This document shows positions 7,171 through 7,584 of a stretch of 7,584 nucleotides of DNA, one piece after another. Location: contig JANELJ010000100.1 of assembly GCA_024511395.1 (NCBI GenBank), positions 1 through 7,584 on the forward strand, written 5' to 3'. Each line of letters opens with the position of its first letter. Within the stretch, counting starts at the first letter, position 1. This stretch comes from Gammaproteobacteria bacterium (GTDB lineage: Bacteria; Pseudomonadota; Gammaproteobacteria; GRL18). A program made the translations under genes and the position numbers. The notes beneath the pieces were generated by a model. That model worked only from the letters and a program-made list of their open reading frames with translations. It was not told where the DNA came from and did not search any database.

Positions 7171-7216
7171 ATCCTGCCCACGACAATAAGCAATTTATTG
7201 CGGGCAGGATGCCCGC
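7171..7216. terminator. Overlapping palindromes after the cytochrome operon (possible bidirectional terminator or repeat)
   Basis: Two competing hairpins are seen just after the stop codon. The long one pairs ATCCTGCCC (7171-7179) with GGGCAGGAT (7202-7210), with an inner stem CAATAA (7184-7189) / TTATTG (7195-7200). The short one is GCGGGCA (7200-7206), loop GGA, TGCCCGC (7210-7216). No T-run follows on the plus strand. The position between converging genes fits a transcription boundary. The GC-rich core also resembles dispersed palindromic repeats of proteobacteria. Confidence 0.6.
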
Positions 7217-7231
7217 ACTCCCAGTTGTCTA

Positions 7232-7489
7232 TTAAAGTCTGAAAAATCTTTGCGCGTTCTGCGTACTTTTTTCCCTGACCTGTTCTTCATCCTGACCCAT
7301 AAATCCCGCCAGACTTTTTATAATATGCGGCAGATACTTTGGTTCATTTCGTTTTCGGCTTTTACGCTGTTTTCTGGTTAGCTGCTTATCTTCAGGAAGA
7401 ACCAGATCACCGGGAAATAGATAAGGCGCATCTGTTTCCACCATTAGTCGTTGCAGGGGAAGATATTTAGTCTGCCCTGAATAAAACAT
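7232..7489 (-). pseudogene. tatD: 3' remnant of a TatD-family metal-dependent DNase gene
   Basis: The deduced 85 residues contain the C-terminal part of a TatD-family hydrolase: LPLQRLMVETDAPYLFP (with the family ETDAPYL metal-site motif), then RNEPKYLPHIIKSLAGFMGQDEEQV and a terminal NAQRFF. Full TatD proteins have about 260 residues, with an N-terminal HxH metal site and a central part including CDERRG-type sequence just before this region; neither is present. The TatD-like part begins near position 7462. Upstream of it the frame runs through unrelated AT-rich sequence and meets a stop at 7562-7564, and the other two minus frames show no TatD sequence either. The gene is therefore cut off within the window and not merely at its edge. 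ATG 7489 is only the first in-frame start and may not be used. Confidence 0.75.
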
Positions 7490-7532
7490 AGTGCATTGAT
7501 TTATAAAGAAATATTTCTTGATTATGGGTGTT

Positions 7533-7579
7533 AAATTTGCAGGTTTTTGGTAAAATAAGCCTTATTACCTTGCAAATTT
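7533..7579. repeat. Large imperfect palindrome at the right edge
   Basis: The outer arms AAATTTGCA (7533-7541) and TGCAAATTT (7571-7579) are exact inverted repeats. The inner arms GGTAAAATAAG (7549-7559) and CTTATTACC (7561-7569) pair apart from a 2-base bulge, and the left side carries an extra 7-base bulge (7542-7548). It lies just upstream of the tatD remnant, in AT-rich sequence. It could be a hairpin element, an operator or one end of a mobile element; the window ends before this can be judged. Confidence 0.45.
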
Positions 7580-7584
7580 CCAGA

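Overview
The window reads as chromosomal DNA of a gammaproteobacterium of moderate G+C. The evidence is an Escherichia coli-type exonuclease I (sbcB), an RluA-type pseudouridine synthase and a TatD fragment, together with short intergenic palindromes of a style common in gammaproteobacterial genomes. Species cannot be read from the sequence. A sulfur-oxidising or nitrogen-cycling lineage is a guess based only on the multiheme cytochromes. No ammonia monooxygenase, cytochrome c554, cM552 or haoB gene lies in the window.

Layout. Positions 1-167 are mostly non-coding. Positions 168-2564 hold two tightly spaced plus-strand genes: an unrecognised single-span membrane protein with a coiled coil and an acidic tail, then sbcB three bases later. 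Positions 2568-2608 form a C-rich repeat ending in a perfect 9-bp hairpin. Positions 2636-3280 encode an RluA-type synthase. A 269-base AT-rich gap follows, with a well-formed sigma-54 (-24/-12) promoter candidate at 3472-3487. Positions 3550-5076 encode an exported octaheme cytochrome of the hydroxylamine oxidoreductase (Hao) family. A 144-base gap then carries overlapping, mutually exclusive hairpins. Positions 5221-7170 encode an exported protein with nine CxxCH sites fused to a six-helix b-type cytochrome. Palindromes at 7171-7216 close this unit. A truncated, minus-strand 3' remnant of tatD (7232-7489) follows, and a large imperfect palindrome lies at the right edge.

How the genes may work together. 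The two cytochrome genes look like one periplasmic redox module. The Hao-family enzyme would act on a small nitrogen compound (hydroxylamine, or nitrite/NO in the reverse sense). The nonaheme domain would relay electrons to or from the membrane b-cytochrome, which would exchange them with the quinone pool. Direction is not decided by sequence. A tyrosine in the position expected for the P460 cross-link favours oxidation. The absence of the usual oxidative partners and the presence of a sigma-54 promoter leave room for a regulated reductive or detoxifying role. The module sits between housekeeping genes and a broken tatD, which suggests, but does not prove, that it arrived as a unit.
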